NCBI RefSeq assembly: GCF_001457475.1
Contig: NZ_LN831029.1
Span: 1,240,001 to 1,304,000, forward strand
Reading direction: 5' to 3'
Length of the DNA: 64,000 nt
DNA from: Achromobacter xylosoxidans
GTDB taxonomy: Bacteria; Pseudomonadota; Gammaproteobacteria; Burkholderiales; Burkholderiaceae_B
The notes below the pieces were generated by a model. It saw only the letters and a program-made list of their open reading frames with translations, did not search any database and was not told the DNA's origin. Position numbers and translations under genes: made by a program. Below, piece after piece: positions 53,733 through 63,213 of this stretch; position 1 is the stretch's first letter; each line of letters starts with the position of its first letter.

Positions 53733-55676
53733 TCATCCCGCAGCGACCACGGTGTCCTCCATCATCCGCCGAATGCTCTGTCGCACCTGTTCGGGAACGG
53801 ATTGCGATTCGGCGGCTTCGTGCGTAACTGCATGGGGCTGATGAGTACCCATGATGGCGCGGACAATGGCCGGCACATTGGTGGCGGTGACCACATCGAT
53901 AGCCGCGCGATCCCCCAGGTCCGGGTGGGGCTTGGTCAGCATGCGGTACAGCTCCCATGAGTCGGCATATGGGCACTGGTTCATGAGCACCTGCGCCAGC
54001 TTGTGCTTGAGCGGCACCAGTTGCCAGTCGGGAACCCGCTGCCCCCGATTGCCCAGACTGATGGACAGCAGCTTGCCCGCTTTCAGCTCGCGATTGATCT
54101 GGTCCTTGGACTTCCCGGCCAGCTTGCCGAACAGCGGGACCGGCAAATTACTCGGCGATTCGTACATAGCCAGCATTTCTTCGCGCTCACGCTGGATGGC
54201 GGAAATTTCCGGTTCTGGTGCCCGCGTCGGAGGCGGCGGCACCTGCGACAGCCGCTGGAATGTGATGCCACCGTTATTCGGGGTTACGACAATGGGCGCG
54301 GCCAGTGCGGGCGGGATGCCGGGGGAAGTGGGTTCTGCCGTTGCTGAGGTCACGCCCACCGCGTCCTCAACTTCGGCCATTGCCGGCACCCCATCAATAC
54401 GGATGGTCAGGTGCGCACTGGCGGCTTGTACTTCCCCGTGTTCCAGCAAGTCAAGGCGATCAGCCCAGTCCTGCATCATCCGCCGGCGCGGCTCCACGTA
54501 CTTGGCGTGGTTGTACGCCGAGCTGACCTTGTTCGGGTCGGAGTGCGAAAGCTGCGCGTCCACCCAGATTTTCGGGTACCCAATCTCGTTGAGTGCCGTG
54601 GAGATGGTTCCGCGAATGCCGTGGCCCGTCAGCCGATCCTCGCAGCCCATGCGCTTCAGAGCTGCATTGAGAGTGTTCTCGCTGATGCGTTTCTTGAGGT
54701 CGCTGCGGTGCGACAGCAGGTACTTCTGCGCTGGCCGCATCACGCCCTGCAGGTAGCGCACGATCTCGATGGCCTGCAAGGACAGGGGCACGATGTAGGG
54801 AGGTACGTCCTGCGGCCGCTTGCCCGCCTTGCGCATCTCGTCCTGGAGCTGCTTGACGATTTCGGGAGGGATGATCCAGAGGCCGCGGTCGAGGTCGAAC
54901 TGATCCGGAGTCGCAAGTCGTAGCTCACCCGTACGCACACCGGTCAGGAACAGCAACCGGATGCCAAGCTGAGTCTGCCAACCGCGAGGGTTATAGAGGC
55001 GGAGGTTCTGGAGGAACTCGGGGAGTTCGGGCAGCCGCAGGTAGGGGTTGTGGGTAACTGGCGGTTTGGGTTCGGCCACGACGTCCAGATCCGTCGCCGG
55101 ATTGGATTCCATGCCCTCGACCACGACCAGGGCATAGCGGAACAACTGCCCCAGCCAGGTACGAACCTTTTCGGCAGTGGTGAAGGCCTTGCGCTTCTCG
55201 ATCCTTGCCAGAACCCCGAGAAGTTGAGGCCGACGAATATCGTAGATCGACATCTTCCCCAGGGTGGGCAGCACATCCTTGCCGAAGATGCGCTTGATCT
55301 GCGACAGCGTGCTGTTCCGGCCGGTTTTGAGTTCCTTCGAGCGATGTTCAACCCAAGCGTCGTAGACGGCCTTGAAGGTGAAATCCGATGCCAGCTTGAC
55401 GGCATGGCGCTTTTGCTTGCGATCGAGATGAGGATTGATGCCCTTGGCGAGAAGCGCCCGGGCTTCGTCGCGCAAGGCACGGGCCTCGCGCAGGCAGACC
55501 TCGGGGTAGTTACCCAGGGATATGCGTTTTTGCTTGCCGAGCCAGTAGTAGCGCAGGTGCCACGATTTGCCCCCGGTAGGGGCGACCACCAGGCCAAGGC
55601 CATCAGTGTCGGGGAGGTTGTAGGTTTTGTCAGCGGCCCTAGCTTGCCGCACCATCAGATCAGAGAGTGCCATCAT
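53733..55676 (-). CDS. int: ICE tyrosine integrase, IntB13/P4-like, with extra C-terminal domain
   Basis: The 647-residue recombinase has an N-terminal DUF4102-like arm-binding part (LTDxx-type start, YNLPDTDGLGLVV, ISLGNYPEVCLREAR) and a catalytic domain with Arg248 (GVRTGELR), His352-x2-Arg355 (HGIR), His378 (LSHSD) and Tyr388. After about residue 410 comes a long Pro-rich linker and then a C-terminal segment (about 500-620) whose KPHPDLGDRAAIDVV resembles the toxin-binding domain of Xre/MbcA/ParS antitoxins. At about 650 residues it matches ICEclc IntB13-type enzymes rather than 400-residue P4 integrases. It is transcribed away from the tRNA-Gly it targets. Confidence 0.9.
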   Translation of the reverse strand: MMALSDLMVRQARAADKTYNLPDTDGLGLVVAPTGGKSWHLRYYWLGKQKRISLGNYPEVCLREARALRDEARALLAKGINPHLDRKQKRHAVKLASDFTFKAVYDAWVEHRSKELKTGRNSTLSQIKRIFGKDVLPTLGKMSIYDIRRPQLLGVLARIEKRKAFTTAEKVRTWLGQLFRYALVVVEGMESNPATDLDVVAEPKPPVTHNPYLRLPELPEFLQNLRLYNPRGWQTQLGIRLLFLTGVRTGELRLATPDQFDLDRGLWIIPPEIVKQLQDEMRKAGKRPQDVPPYIVPLSLQAIEIVRYLQGVMRPAQKYLLSHRSDLKKRISENTLNAALKRMGCEDRLTGHGIRGTISTALNEIGYPKIWVDAQLSHSDPNKVSSAYNHAKYVEPRRRMMQDWADRLDLLEHGEVQAASAHLTIRIDGVPAMAEVEDAVGVTSATAEPTSPGIPPALAAPIVVTPNNGGITFQRLSQVPPPPTRAPEPEISAIQREREEMLAMYESPSNLPVPLFGKLAGKSKDQINRELKAGKLLSISLGNRGQRVPDWQLVPLKHKLAQVLMNQCPYADSWELYRMLTKPHPDLGDRAAIDVVTATNVPAIVRAIMGTHQPHAVTHEAAESQSVPEQVRQSIRRMMEDTVVAAG

Positions 55677-55831
55677 CGAATTCCCAAGTCATGGACTTAG
55701 GCCTGATGCTGCTTCTCATCCCGATCCAACCCCAGCAACAACCCGGAACTGGTGCCACCCGCATTCTTTGGCCTTAATTTTGGCCTTAAAAACGCTGGCT
55801 GTTGGTGGATTTCCGTGGCTTTTGCTGGAAT
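55677..55831. promoter_or_regulatory. integrase upstream region
   Basis: This noncoding stretch must contain the integrase promoter and probably recombinase arm sites. I see no promoter I can name. Toward the tRNA, at 55864-55891, a partial inverted repeat ACAGAC...GTCTGT is present and may be an integrase-binding site. Confidence 0.4.
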
Positions 55832-55856
55832 GAAAAAAGGGGCTTTCGCCCCTTCT
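55832..55856 (-). terminator. intrinsic terminator downstream of tRNA-Gly
   Basis: On the minus strand AAGGGGC-GAAA-GCCCCTT is followed by a run of T, a classic GNRA-loop terminator. It lies 45 bases after the tRNA 3' end. If integration uses the tRNA 3' end, this terminator belongs to the ICE and would stop tRNA transcription from entering the integrase gene. Confidence 0.75.
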
Positions 55857-55900
55857 TTCAACGACTTACAGACGTCAGTGGAAGTCTGTAGATCATAAAC

Positions 55901-55918
55901 TGGAGCGGGAGACGAGTC
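55901..55918. other. probable ICE attachment site at the 3' end of tRNA-Gly
   Basis: ICEclc-type integrases recombine at the last 18 or so bases of tRNA-Gly. Here those bases (CCA end to the T arm) lie 225 bases from the start of the IntB13-like gene, marking the ICE/chromosome border. The partner copy would be outside the window on the left. The exact core is inferred from the family, not seen as a repeat. Confidence 0.6.
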
Positions 55919-55976
55919 TCGAACTCGCGACCTCAACCTTGGCAAGGTTGCGCTCTACCAACTGAGCTACTCCCGC
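55901..55976 (-). tRNA. tRNA-Gly (anticodon GCC)
   Basis: The 76-base minus-strand sequence begins GCGGGAGTAGCTCAGTTGG and folds as a cloverleaf: acceptor GCGGGAG with CTCCCGC, anticodon stem CAACC/GGTTG with loop TTGCCAA (anticodon GCC), T arm GCGAG/CTCGT region with TTCGAGA, and encoded CCA. It is the integration target of the ICE. Confidence 0.95.
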
Positions 55977-56297
55977 ATGGGCTTGCATGTCTGGCGCCGT
56001 GGCGCACTTTTCAGTGGCGCCGCCGGCCTTTCAGCCTGCAAACCATTTCTTATTGCCAACCGCTTTCGCGATTGCCTGATCAACTTGGTTATCGATCAGA
56101 AGGCGCGCATTCTACATGATTTTTTTCGATCGTGCTTGCCGTCGCTAATTTCAGGCGCATGTTTCATCGCTTGTTTGCCAGGGCCAGCGGATCGCTTCAA
56201 GCGCTTTAAGCTTTACGCCGCCGGGGTTGAATCGGCTGCCAAGCTCAATCAAGTAATATGAGCGAAGACAGAAAATATAGCATACCCAATAGTATCC
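55977..56297. promoter_or_regulatory. divergent region between tRNA-Gly and murB
   Basis: No gene is visible. A possible tRNA promoter on the minus strand has TAGAAT (complement of 56109-56114) followed by a GC-rich discriminator, typical of stable-RNA promoters, though the -35 is not clear. The murB promoter must lie toward 56250. Confidence 0.35.
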
Positions 56298-57335
56298 ATG
56301 TCAAATCCCTCCGCTACGGCGCCCGTGTTGACCGCTGCGCCGCAGGATCTTTCCGGGCTCAATACCCTCGGCCTGGTGTCCATGGCCCAGGCCTGCGTGA
56401 CGCTGGACGATGTCGCGCAATTGCCGTCCTTGTCCGAGTTGGCCGCGGGCCATGCCTCGTTGCTGGTGCTGGGCGGCGGCAGCAATCTGGTGCTGCCCGA
56501 GGCCGTGCCCGGCCTGGTGGCGCGGGTGGCGTTGCGCGGTGTGCGCCTGCTGCGGGCGGAGCCCGATGCCTGGCTGGTGGAGGCCGCCGGCGGTGAAACC
56601 TGGCATGGCTTCGTCGCCGAGTGCGTCCGGCAGGGCTGGGACGGTCTGGAAAACCTGGCCCTGATCCCGGGCACCGTGGGCGCGGCGCCGGTGCAGAACA
56701 TCGGTGCCTATGGCGTCGAGCTGGCCGACCGCTTCCACAGTTTGACGGCCTGGGATGTGCGCGCGGGCCGCTACGTGGAGATGACCGCCGCCGACTGCCG
56801 CTTCGCCTATCGCGACAGCGTGTTCAAGCATGAGCCGCCCGGCGGCTGGGTCATCGTGGCGGTGCGCTTGCGCCTGCCGCGGCCGTGGCGTCCGGTGCTG
56901 GCATATCCCGACTTGCAGCGCCATCCGGGCCTGGTCGCGGGGGAACCGACCGCGCGCGCCATCTTCGATGCGGTCTGCGAGATCCGGCGCGCCAAGTTGC
57001 CGGATCCCGCCGTTACGGGCAATGCCGGCAGCTTTTTCAAGAATCCCATCGTCGCGGCCGCGCAGCGTGATGCGCTGCTCGAGCGTTTCCCAGGGCTGGT
57101 TTCCTATGCGCAATCGGACGGGCGTTTCAAGCTTGCCGCGGGCTGGTTGATCGATCAATGCGGCTGGAAAGGACGCCAGCTGGGCGCCGCCGGCGTGCAT
57201 GATCGGCAAGCGCTGGTGCTGGTGAATCGCGGCGGCGCCACGGCGGCCGACATCATGGCGCTGGCGCGTGCGATCCAGGACGCGGTCATGGATCGCTATG
57301 GCGTGGCGCTGGAACCCGAACCCGTGGTCGTGTGA
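56298..57335 (+). CDS. murB: UDP-N-acetylenolpyruvoylglucosamine reductase
   Basis: The 345-residue flavoenzyme reduces enolpyruvyl-UDP-GlcNAc to UDP-MurNAc in peptidoglycan synthesis. It shows the FAD-binding GGGSNLVL (about residues 68-75), the [17 protein letters not shown] block, YRDSVFK, and [10 protein letters not shown] with the catalytic Ser near the C-terminal third. The length fits the E. coli-type enzyme. It is the first core gene right of the ICE border and is convergent with dapB. Confidence 0.95.
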   Translation: MSNPSATAPVLTAAPQDLSGLNTLGLVSMAQACVTLDDVAQLPSLSELAAGHASLLVLGGGSNLVLPEAVPGLVARVALRGVRLLRAEPDAWLVEAAGGETWHGFVAECVRQGWDGLENLALIPGTVGAAPVQNIGAYGVELADRFHSLTAWDVRAGRYVEMTAADCRFAYRDSVFKHEPPGGWVIVAVRLRLPRPWRPVLAYPDLQRHPGLVAGEPTARAIFDAVCEIRRAKLPDPAVTGNAGSFFKNPIVAAAQRDALLERFPGLVSYAQSDGRFKLAAGWLIDQCGWKGRQLGAAGVHDRQALVLVNRGGATAADIMALARAIQDAVMDRYGVALEPEPVVV

Positions 57336-57354
57336 AGCCGCCGGCACACAAATG

Positions 57355-57382
57355 AAAAAGGACCCGCGCGGGTCCTTTTTTT
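57355..57382. terminator. bidirectional terminator between murB and dapB
   Basis: AAAAAGGACCCG pairs with CGGGTCCTTTTT around a CG centre, with A-run and T-run flanks that serve both strands. It lies between two convergent genes. Confidence 0.88.
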
Positions 57383-57399
57383 CATGGTGGCGGCCGGGC

Positions 57400-58191
57400 T
57401 CAGAGTCCCAGCACCGCCTGCATGTCGTACAGGCCGTTGTGCTTGCCTTCCAGGAAGCGCGCCGCGCGCAGCGCGCCTTCGGCGTAGGTGGCGCGGCTGG
57501 CCGAGCGGTGCGTGATCTCGATGCGTTCGCCGATGCCGCAGAATGACACGGTGTGGTCGCCGACGATGTCGCCGCCGCGCAGCACCGAGAAACCGATGGT
57601 GCCCGGCTTGCGCACGCCGGTGTCGCCGTGGCGGCTCCAGGTGGCCACGTCGGGCAGGGCCACATCCCAGGCCGAAGCGATGGTCTCGCCCATCTTGAGC
57701 GCGGTGCCCGAGGGGGCGTCGACCTTGTTGCGGTGGTGGGCCTCGAAGACCTCGACGTCATAGCCCGAATTCAGGATGCGGGCGGCCATGTCCAGCAGCT
57801 TGAGCGTGGCGTTCACGCCCACGCTCATGTTGGGCGCGAACACGATGGCGGTTTTCTGCGCGGCCACTTCGATGGCGGCGCGGCCGTTGTCGTCGAAGCC
57901 GGTGGTGCCGATGACGGCCTTCACGCCCAGCCTGGCGCAGGCCTGCAGGTGTTCCAGCGTGCCCTCGGGGCGGGTGAAATCGATCAGGCAGTCGGCGTTG
58001 GCCAGGGCGGCCAGGTCATCGGTGATGGCGACGCCGGTCTGCTGGCCCAGCGGGGCGCCCGCGTCCTGGCCCAGCGACGGCGAACCCTGGCGGTCGAGCG
58101 CGACAGCCAGTTGCAGGCCGTCGGCCTTCAGGACGGCGTCGATCAGCATCTGGCCCATACGGCCGCTGGCGCCGGCGATAGCAATACGCAT
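57400..58191 (-). CDS. dapB: 4-hydroxy-tetrahydrodipicolinate reductase
   Basis: The 263-residue enzyme acts in lysine and diaminopimelate synthesis. It has the nucleotide-binding AGASGRMGQ at the N-terminus, [15 protein letters not shown], and the catalytic [15 protein letters not shown] segment. It lies 15 bases after bamE on the same strand, so the two are probably cotranscribed. Confidence 0.95.
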   Translation of the reverse strand: MRIAIAGASGRMGQMLIDAVLKADGLQLAVALDRQGSPSLGQDAGAPLGQQTGVAITDDLAALANADCLIDFTRPEGTLEHLQACARLGVKAVIGTTGFDDNGRAAIEVAAQKTAIVFAPNMSVGVNATLKLLDMAARILNSGYDVEVFEAHHRNKVDAPSGTALKMGETIASAWDVALPDVATWSRHGDTGVRKPGTIGFSVLRGGDIVGDHTVSFCGIGERIEITHRSASRATYAEGALRAARFLEGKHNGLYDMQAVLGL

Positions 58192-58206
58192 GAAAAATCC
58201 TTGGGG

Positions 58207-58743
58207 TTAGCGCAGCGGCTCGGGCGCGTTGCCGGGCTGGCCGGGGTATTGGTTCATCGGGCTGGTGGGGGCGGCGGCGTCGCGCTTCTTCTGTTCTTCT
58301 TCCTGCTTGAGCCGGGCCTCGTCCTCGCTCAGGCGCTTGTCGGCCTTTTCGTCGGCGGCGGCGCTGGGCGTGTTGATCTGGTAGGGCTGCAGGTCGGGCT
58401 GCTTGTCGCCTTCCCAGCGGGTCAGCCGGTCATTCTCGAACCAGACCGTGAACTTGCGTTCCTGGGCCTCACCGTAGCCGGGCTTGTAGTAGTAGGGGTA
58501 GTCCCAGCGGTTGGCGTGCAGCACGCTGGTCAGCGTGGGGCTGCCCAGCGCGAAACGCACCTGCTCGCGCGTCATGCCCGGCTGCAACAGCGCGACCTGT
58601 TCCTGGGTGATCCAGTTGCCTTGCTGGACACCGGCCTTGTAGGGGAAGCCCCACTTGTCCCCCGTGCAGCCGGCGAGGGCGACGGCCAGGGCGGCGATGG
58701 CCAAACCGGTCTTGAGCGAGCGGGAAGGAATTCGTGCAATCAT
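58207..58743 (-). CDS. bamE: outer-membrane assembly lipoprotein BamE (SmpA)
   Basis: The 178-residue lipoprotein has a signal with lipobox ALAGC and the BamE core [28 protein letters not shown], of which [16 protein letters not shown] is diagnostic. It is a component of the BAM complex that inserts outer-membrane proteins. A Glu/Lys-rich C-terminal extension (about 115-178) is longer than in E. coli. ATG 58743 is taken as start; a GTG two codons earlier is possible. It is divergent from fur. Confidence 0.92.
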   Translation of the reverse strand: MIARIPSRSLKTGLAIAALAVALAGCTGDKWGFPYKAGVQQGNWITQEQVALLQPGMTREQVRFALGSPTLTSVLHANRWDYPYYYKPGYGEAQERKFTVWFENDRLTRWEGDKQPDLQPYQINTPSAAADEKADKRLSEDEARLKQEEEQKKRDAAAPTSPMNQYPGQPGNAPEPLR

Positions 58744-58899
58744 GGACACTACGCGCCCCTATTATTTGGAAGCAGACAAAACCGTTATCATAAAGGTTTC
58801 ATAAGGATAGTTCTGCGGGGCGGCAGGAATTCTGGGGAGCCGGCTCGCGGTTACCGAGTATCCTTGCCCATGCCAACGCGGACGGAGAGCGATTACACC
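58744..58899. promoter_or_regulatory. divergent bamE-fur promoter region
   Basis: This 156-base region holds the promoters of both genes. AT-rich sequence with TTATCATAAAGGTTTCATAAGG (about 58784-58805, of which TTATCATAAAGG is notable) could include a Fur autoregulatory site, but the match to the consensus is partial. Confidence 0.35.
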
Positions 58900-59319
58900 A
58901 TGAGCGACCAAAGCGAACTGAAAAACATGGGTTTGAAGGCGACTTTCCCGCGCCTGAAAATTCTTGATATCTTCCGTAAGTCGGACCAGCGCCACCTCAG
59001 CGCCGAGGACGTCTACCGTGCCCTGATCGGCGAAAACGTCGAAATCGGCCTGGCCACCGTCTATCGCGTCCTGACCCAGTTCGAACAGGCCGGCATCCTT
59101 GCCCGCAGCCAGTTCGACAGCGGCAAGGCCGTGTTCGAACTGAACGACGGCGATCACCACGACCACCTGATCTGCACGAACTGCGGCAAGGTGGTTGAAT
59201 TCTCCGACCCGGACATCGAAAAGCGCCAGCAGAAGATCGCCAAGGACAATGGCTTCGCGCTGGAAAGCCACGCCATGGTGCTGTACGGCATCTGCGGCAG
59301 CTGCCTGAAAGGCCGCTGA
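58900..59319 (+). CDS. fur: ferric uptake regulator
   Basis: The 139-residue protein has the DNA-binding domain ([32 protein letters not shown]), the metal-binding [16 protein letters not shown] region and a late CGSC. The start MSDQSELKN at 58900 matches Fur of related Bordetella/Achromobacter; an upstream ATG at 58870 is less likely. It is the chromosomal iron repressor that probably controls the ICE-borne siderophore and Has-like operon through the box at 21388-21406. Confidence 0.95.
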   Translation: MSDQSELKNMGLKATFPRLKILDIFRKSDQRHLSAEDVYRALIGENVEIGLATVYRVLTQFEQAGILARSQFDSGKAVFELNDGDHHDHLICTNCGKVVEFSDPDIEKRQQKIAKDNGFALESHAMVLYGICGSCLKGR

Positions 59320-59373
59320 GCTTTTTCGCGTCGGACCTGACCGCGGCCGCGCTCGCCGCGAGTCAGTGAAAGC

Positions 59374-59405
59374 AAAAGCCCCTTCTCCAAGAAGGGGCTT
59401 TTTTT
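59374..59405. terminator. bidirectional terminator between fur and recN
   Basis: AAAAGCCCCTTCT pairs with AGAAGGGGCTTTT around a CCA loop, followed by further T residues. It lies between two convergent genes. Confidence 0.88.
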
Positions 59406-59459
59406 ATTCCCGGACCGAGTCCGGCTTGGGGAATGAGGATCGCCCGGGCCTGAACCGCC

Positions 59460-61121
59460 TCAGGCCGGTGCGCGGCCAAAGCCTGCCAGCATTTCGCGGG
59501 CGTGCTCGCGGGTGGTGGCGGTGAGCTTGATGCCGCCCAGCATGCGGGCGATTTCCTCAACCCGGGCGCCGTCGTCCAGCTCTTCGATGCGCGAGCGGGT
59601 GGTGCCGCGCGATTCGGTCTTGCTGACCAGGAACTGGTTGTTGCCGCAGGCAGCGACTTGCGGCAGGTGAGTGACGCACAGCACCTGGTGGCGCTCGCCC
59701 AGTTCGCGCAGCAGCTTGCCGACGGCTTCCGCCACGGCGCCGCCGACGCCGCTGTCGACTTCGTCGAAGATCAGCGTGGGCACGCGCGCGGCGCGGCTGG
59801 CGATGACCGACAGCGCCAGCGAGATGCGCGACAGTTCTCCGCCGGACGCGACCTTGGCCAGCGGCCGCGGCGTGGTGCCGGCGTGGCCGGCCACCAGGAA
59901 TTCGACGTGTTCATTACCGTGGGCCGACGGCGCGGCGGCGGCCAGCGTGGGTTCGAACTTGCCACCCTGCATGGCCAGGGTCTGCATCGCCTGGGTGACC
60001 TGCTTGCCGAGATCCTTGGCGACCTTGCGGCGCGCAGTGGTGAGCTTGGCGGCGGCGGCGTCGTACTGCGCCTGCGCCGCCTGCGCCTGGGCGCGCAGCG
60101 CGTCGATGTCGGCGGCGGCCTGCAGGGCCGAGAGCTCGGCATGCAGGCTGTCGCGCAAGGCGCATAGCGCCTCGGGTTCGGTGCGGAACTTGCGCGCCGT
60201 CTCGAACACCGCGCTCAGGCGCGCCTCGACGTCGGCCAGCCGGCGCGGATCGAGATCGACGCGGCTGACATAGTTGTTCAGGTCGGACACGGCTTCGCTG
60301 ATGGCGATGCGGGCCGATTCGAGTTCGTCGTAGATGCCCTGCAGGCCGGTGTCGTGCCGCAGCATCTGCTGGATGCGCTGGTTGGCCGCGGTCAGCCGGT
60401 GGTGGGCGGAGTCGCCTTCGCCATCGAGCGCGTCCAGGATCTGCGTGGCGCCGTCCAGCAGCGACTGCGAATGCGACAGGCGGGTGTGCTCGGATTGCAG
60501 GGCGTCCCATTCGTCCGGCGCAAGGCCGAGACGGTCGAGCTCATCTACCTGCCACTGCAAGCGTTCGCGTTCGGCCGCCAGGCCCGCGGCGTCTTTTTCG
60601 GCCAGCTCCAGCTGCCGCGCCAGCGCGCGCCATTGCTTCCAGGCCTGGGCTACCCCCTGGCGCAGCTCGCCGTGGCCGCCATGCGCGTCCAGCAGGTCGC
60701 GCTGGGCTTCCGGGCGCATCAGGCTCTGGTGCGCATGCTGGCCGTGGATGTCGACCAGGCTGTCGCCCAGTTCGCGCAATTGCGCCACCGTGGCGGGCGT
60801 GCCGTTGATGTAGGCGCGGCTGCGGCCCTGCGCGTCGATCACGCGGCGCAGCGCCAGTTCGTCGTCGGCGTCGATCTCGCGTTCGGCCAGCCAGGCGCGC
60901 AGCGCCGGCGGCGTGTCGAAGACGGCGGTGATGTCGGCGCGGGCGGCGCCTTCGCGCAGCACGCTGACGTCGCCGCGCTCGCCCAGCGCCAGCGCCAGCG
61001 CGTCGACGAGGATGGATTTGCCCGCCCCGGTCTCGCCGGAGAAGACGGTGAAGCCGGGACCGAAATGGATCTCGGTCTGCTCGACGATGACGAAGTCGCG
61101 GATGTGCAGGGTGCGCAGCAT
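59460..61121 (-). CDS. recN: DNA repair protein RecN
   Basis: The 553-residue SMC-like ATPase of double-strand break repair has Walker A GETGAGKSIL near residue 32, long coiled-coil arms in the middle, the signature VASGGELSRISLAL and Walker B TLIFDEVDSGVGG, then LCVTHLPQVAA. The length is normal. It follows nadK by 13 bases and is probably cotranscribed with it. Confidence 0.95.
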   Translation of the reverse strand: MLRTLHIRDFVIVEQTEIHFGPGFTVFSGETGAGKSILVDALALALGERGDVSVLREGAARADITAVFDTPPALRAWLAEREIDADDELALRRVIDAQGRSRAYINGTPATVAQLRELGDSLVDIHGQHAHQSLMRPEAQRDLLDAHGGHGELRQGVAQAWKQWRALARQLELAEKDAAGLAAERERLQWQVDELDRLGLAPDEWDALQSEHTRLSHSQSLLDGATQILDALDGEGDSAHHRLTAANQRIQQMLRHDTGLQGIYDELESARIAISEAVSDLNNYVSRVDLDPRRLADVEARLSAVFETARKFRTEPEALCALRDSLHAELSALQAAADIDALRAQAQAAQAQYDAAAAKLTTARRKVAKDLGKQVTQAMQTLAMQGGKFEPTLAAAAPSAHGNEHVEFLVAGHAGTTPRPLAKVASGGELSRISLALSVIASRAARVPTLIFDEVDSGVGGAVAEAVGKLLRELGERHQVLCVTHLPQVAACGNNQFLVSKTESRGTTRSRIEELDDGARVEEIARMLGGIKLTATTREHAREMLAGFGRAPA

Positions 61122-61134
61122 GTCGGGGCGCTTA

Positions 61135-62034
61135 CTACTCTACGTTGTCGGTGGCCTGCGGCATCAGGTTCCAGTGCAGCTTGCGGCGCAGGGTGGAAAA
61201 GAAGCTGTAGCCTTCCGGATGCACGAAGCGGATGGTGTAGGGCGCGCGCTGCACCACGATGCGGTCGCCGGGCTGCAGGTCGGACCAGGTCTGCATGTCG
61301 AAATGCACGCTGGCCCCGACTTCGACGCGGCCCATGGCGGTGAGCGTCATGTTCAGCACGCCGCTGTCGGGAATGACGATGGGACGGTTGGACAGGGTCT
61401 GCGGCGCCACCGGCACCAGCACCATGGCGTTCATGCCGGGGTGCAGGATCGGGCCGTTGGCCGACAGCGCATAGGCGGTCGAGCCGGTGGGCGTGGCGAT
61501 GATCAGGCCGTCGGCGCGTTGCGTGTACATGAAGGCGCCGTCGAGTTCGACGCGCACCTCGATCATGCCGCCGCGCCCGGCGCGGTTCAGCACCACGTCG
61601 TTCAGGGCCGAGGCCGCGTACATCTGCTGGTCGCCGCGCCAGGCGCTGCCTTCGAGCAGCATGCGCTCTTCGATCTGGAAGTTGCCCTCCAGCACGCGCG
61701 TCAGCGCGCCGTGCGCGTCCTGCACGGGAATGTCGGTGATGAAACCCAGGTGGCCGTGGTTGATGCCGACCACCGGCACGCCGTAGGGCGCGAGGTGGCG
61801 CGCGGCGCCCAGCACCGTGCCGTCGCCGCCCATGACCACCGCCAGCGACGCATCCTTGCCGATCTCTTCGTAAGTGGCGACCGGGTATTCCGTGAGGCCG
61901 GTGTTGCGGGCCGTGTCGGCATCGACGAGCACCTGCCGCCCGGCCTGCGTGAGCGCGTGCGCGAGCGCCCTTAGCGGAGTGGCCAGGCCGGTGTCCTGGT
62001 ATCTGCCGATCAGCGCGACGGTAGGAAAGTGCAT
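61135..62034 (-). CDS. nadK: NAD kinase
   Basis: The 299-residue enzyme phosphorylates NAD to NADP. It has the [11 protein letters not shown] motif (about residues 69-79), [12 protein letters not shown], and the [16 protein letters not shown] segment. It is divergent from hrcA and precedes recN. Confidence 0.95.
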   Translation of the reverse strand: MHFPTVALIGRYQDTGLATPLRALAHALTQAGRQVLVDADTARNTGLTEYPVATYEEIGKDASLAVVMGGDGTVLGAARHLAPYGVPVVGINHGHLGFITDIPVQDAHGALTRVLEGNFQIEERMLLEGSAWRGDQQMYAASALNDVVLNRAGRGGMIEVRVELDGAFMYTQRADGLIIATPTGSTAYALSANGPILHPGMNAMVLVPVAPQTLSNRPIVIPDSGVLNMTLTAMGRVEVGASVHFDMQTWSDLQPGDRIVVQRAPYTIRFVHPEGYSFFSTLRRKLHWNLMPQATDNVE

Positions 62035-62163
62035 GGTGGCGAGGCGAATCAGAAAAACGAAATCGGTCCGGAATCGGGCCTGTTAGCCGATTATATGGGG
62101 CCGCATATCGGCTTGCGGGACAAAAATCGCCTTAATTGGAAAAGATTCCCTAAAATACCCGCT

Positions 62164-63168
62164 ATGGATGACCGCGCACGCGCATTACTGAAAGCGTTGA
62201 TCGAACGCTACATCGCCGATGGGCAACCAGTCGGCTCGCGGACGCTATCGAAGGTTTTCGATCTGTCGCCCGCGACCATCCGCAACGTCATGGCGGACCT
62301 GGAAGAACTGGGCCTGATCCACAGTCCGCACACGTCCGCGGGGCGCATTCCCACGCCCCGTGGCTACCGCATGTTCGTCGATTCGCTGCTGGCGGTGCAG
62401 TCCTACCAGCTCGAACCCCACAACATGGGCGACATGCTGGCGGCGGCCGAGCCCACCCGCGCGGTCAACGCCGCCGCGGCGCTGCTGTCGAACCTGACCC
62501 AGTTCGCCGGCGTGGTGCTGACTCCCAAGCGGGCCCAGGTCTTTCGCCAGATCGAATTCATCCGCCTGTCCGACAAGCGCGTGCTGCTGATCATCGTCAC
62601 GCCCGACGGCGACGTGCAGAACCGCATCCTGTTCGTGCAGCGCGACTACGCCGAGGCCGAACTGCTGGAGGCGGGCAATTTCTTCAACGTCCATTTCGCC
62701 GGCAAGTCCTTCGACGCGGTGCGGCGCACCCTCTCGACCGAACTGGCGCAGTTGCGCGAAGACATCTCCCGGCTGATGCAGGCGGCGGTCGAGGCCAGCG
62801 CCGAAGCGGCCGAGGATGGCGACGCCGTGGTCATCTCGGGCGAGCGCAAGCTGCTCGACGTCACCGACATCGCGTCCGACATGGACCGCCTGCGCAAGAT
62901 GTTCTCGCTGTTCGAGAAAAAGACCGACCTGCTGCAGCTGCTCGACGTGTCGAGCCGGGCGCAGGGGGTGCAGATCTACATCGGCGGCGATTCCCAGCTG
63001 GTGCCGATGGAAGAGGTCTCGGTCATCACCGCGCCCTACGGCGTGGACGGCAAGGTGGTCGGCACGCTCGGCGTGATCGGCCCGACCCGCATGGCCTACG
63101 AGCGCGTCATCCCGATCGTGGACATCACGGCGCGCCTGCTGTCCAACGCCCTCAGCCACAACCAGTAG
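62164..63168 (+). CDS. hrcA: heat-inducible transcription repressor HrcA
   Basis: The 334-residue repressor of heat-shock operons starts [17 protein letters not shown] at 62164, which matches the family; the frame is open 45 codons upstream without support. It has the N-terminal winged helix ([27 protein letters not shown]) and the C-terminal [12 protein letters not shown] motif. Confidence 0.95.
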   Translation: MDDRARALLKALIERYIADGQPVGSRTLSKVFDLSPATIRNVMADLEELGLIHSPHTSAGRIPTPRGYRMFVDSLLAVQSYQLEPHNMGDMLAAAEPTRAVNAAAALLSNLTQFAGVVLTPKRAQVFRQIEFIRLSDKRVLLIIVTPDGDVQNRILFVQRDYAEAELLEAGNFFNVHFAGKSFDAVRRTLSTELAQLREDISRLMQAAVEASAEAAEDGDAVVISGERKLLDVTDIASDMDRLRKMFSLFEKKTDLLQLLDVSSRAQGVQIYIGGDSQLVPMEEVSVITAPYGVDGKVVGTLGVIGPTRMAYERVIPIVDITARLLSNALSHNQ

Positions 63169-63213
63169 TCCCACCCGAACCGACATCCTCCTGGCGGAGG
63201 AAGGGGAGTTTTT

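Noticed and set aside
57553..58899. Extension of the fur frame far upstream
   Set aside because: The upstream part lies antisense to dapB and bamE; Fur proteins start at MSDQSELKN.
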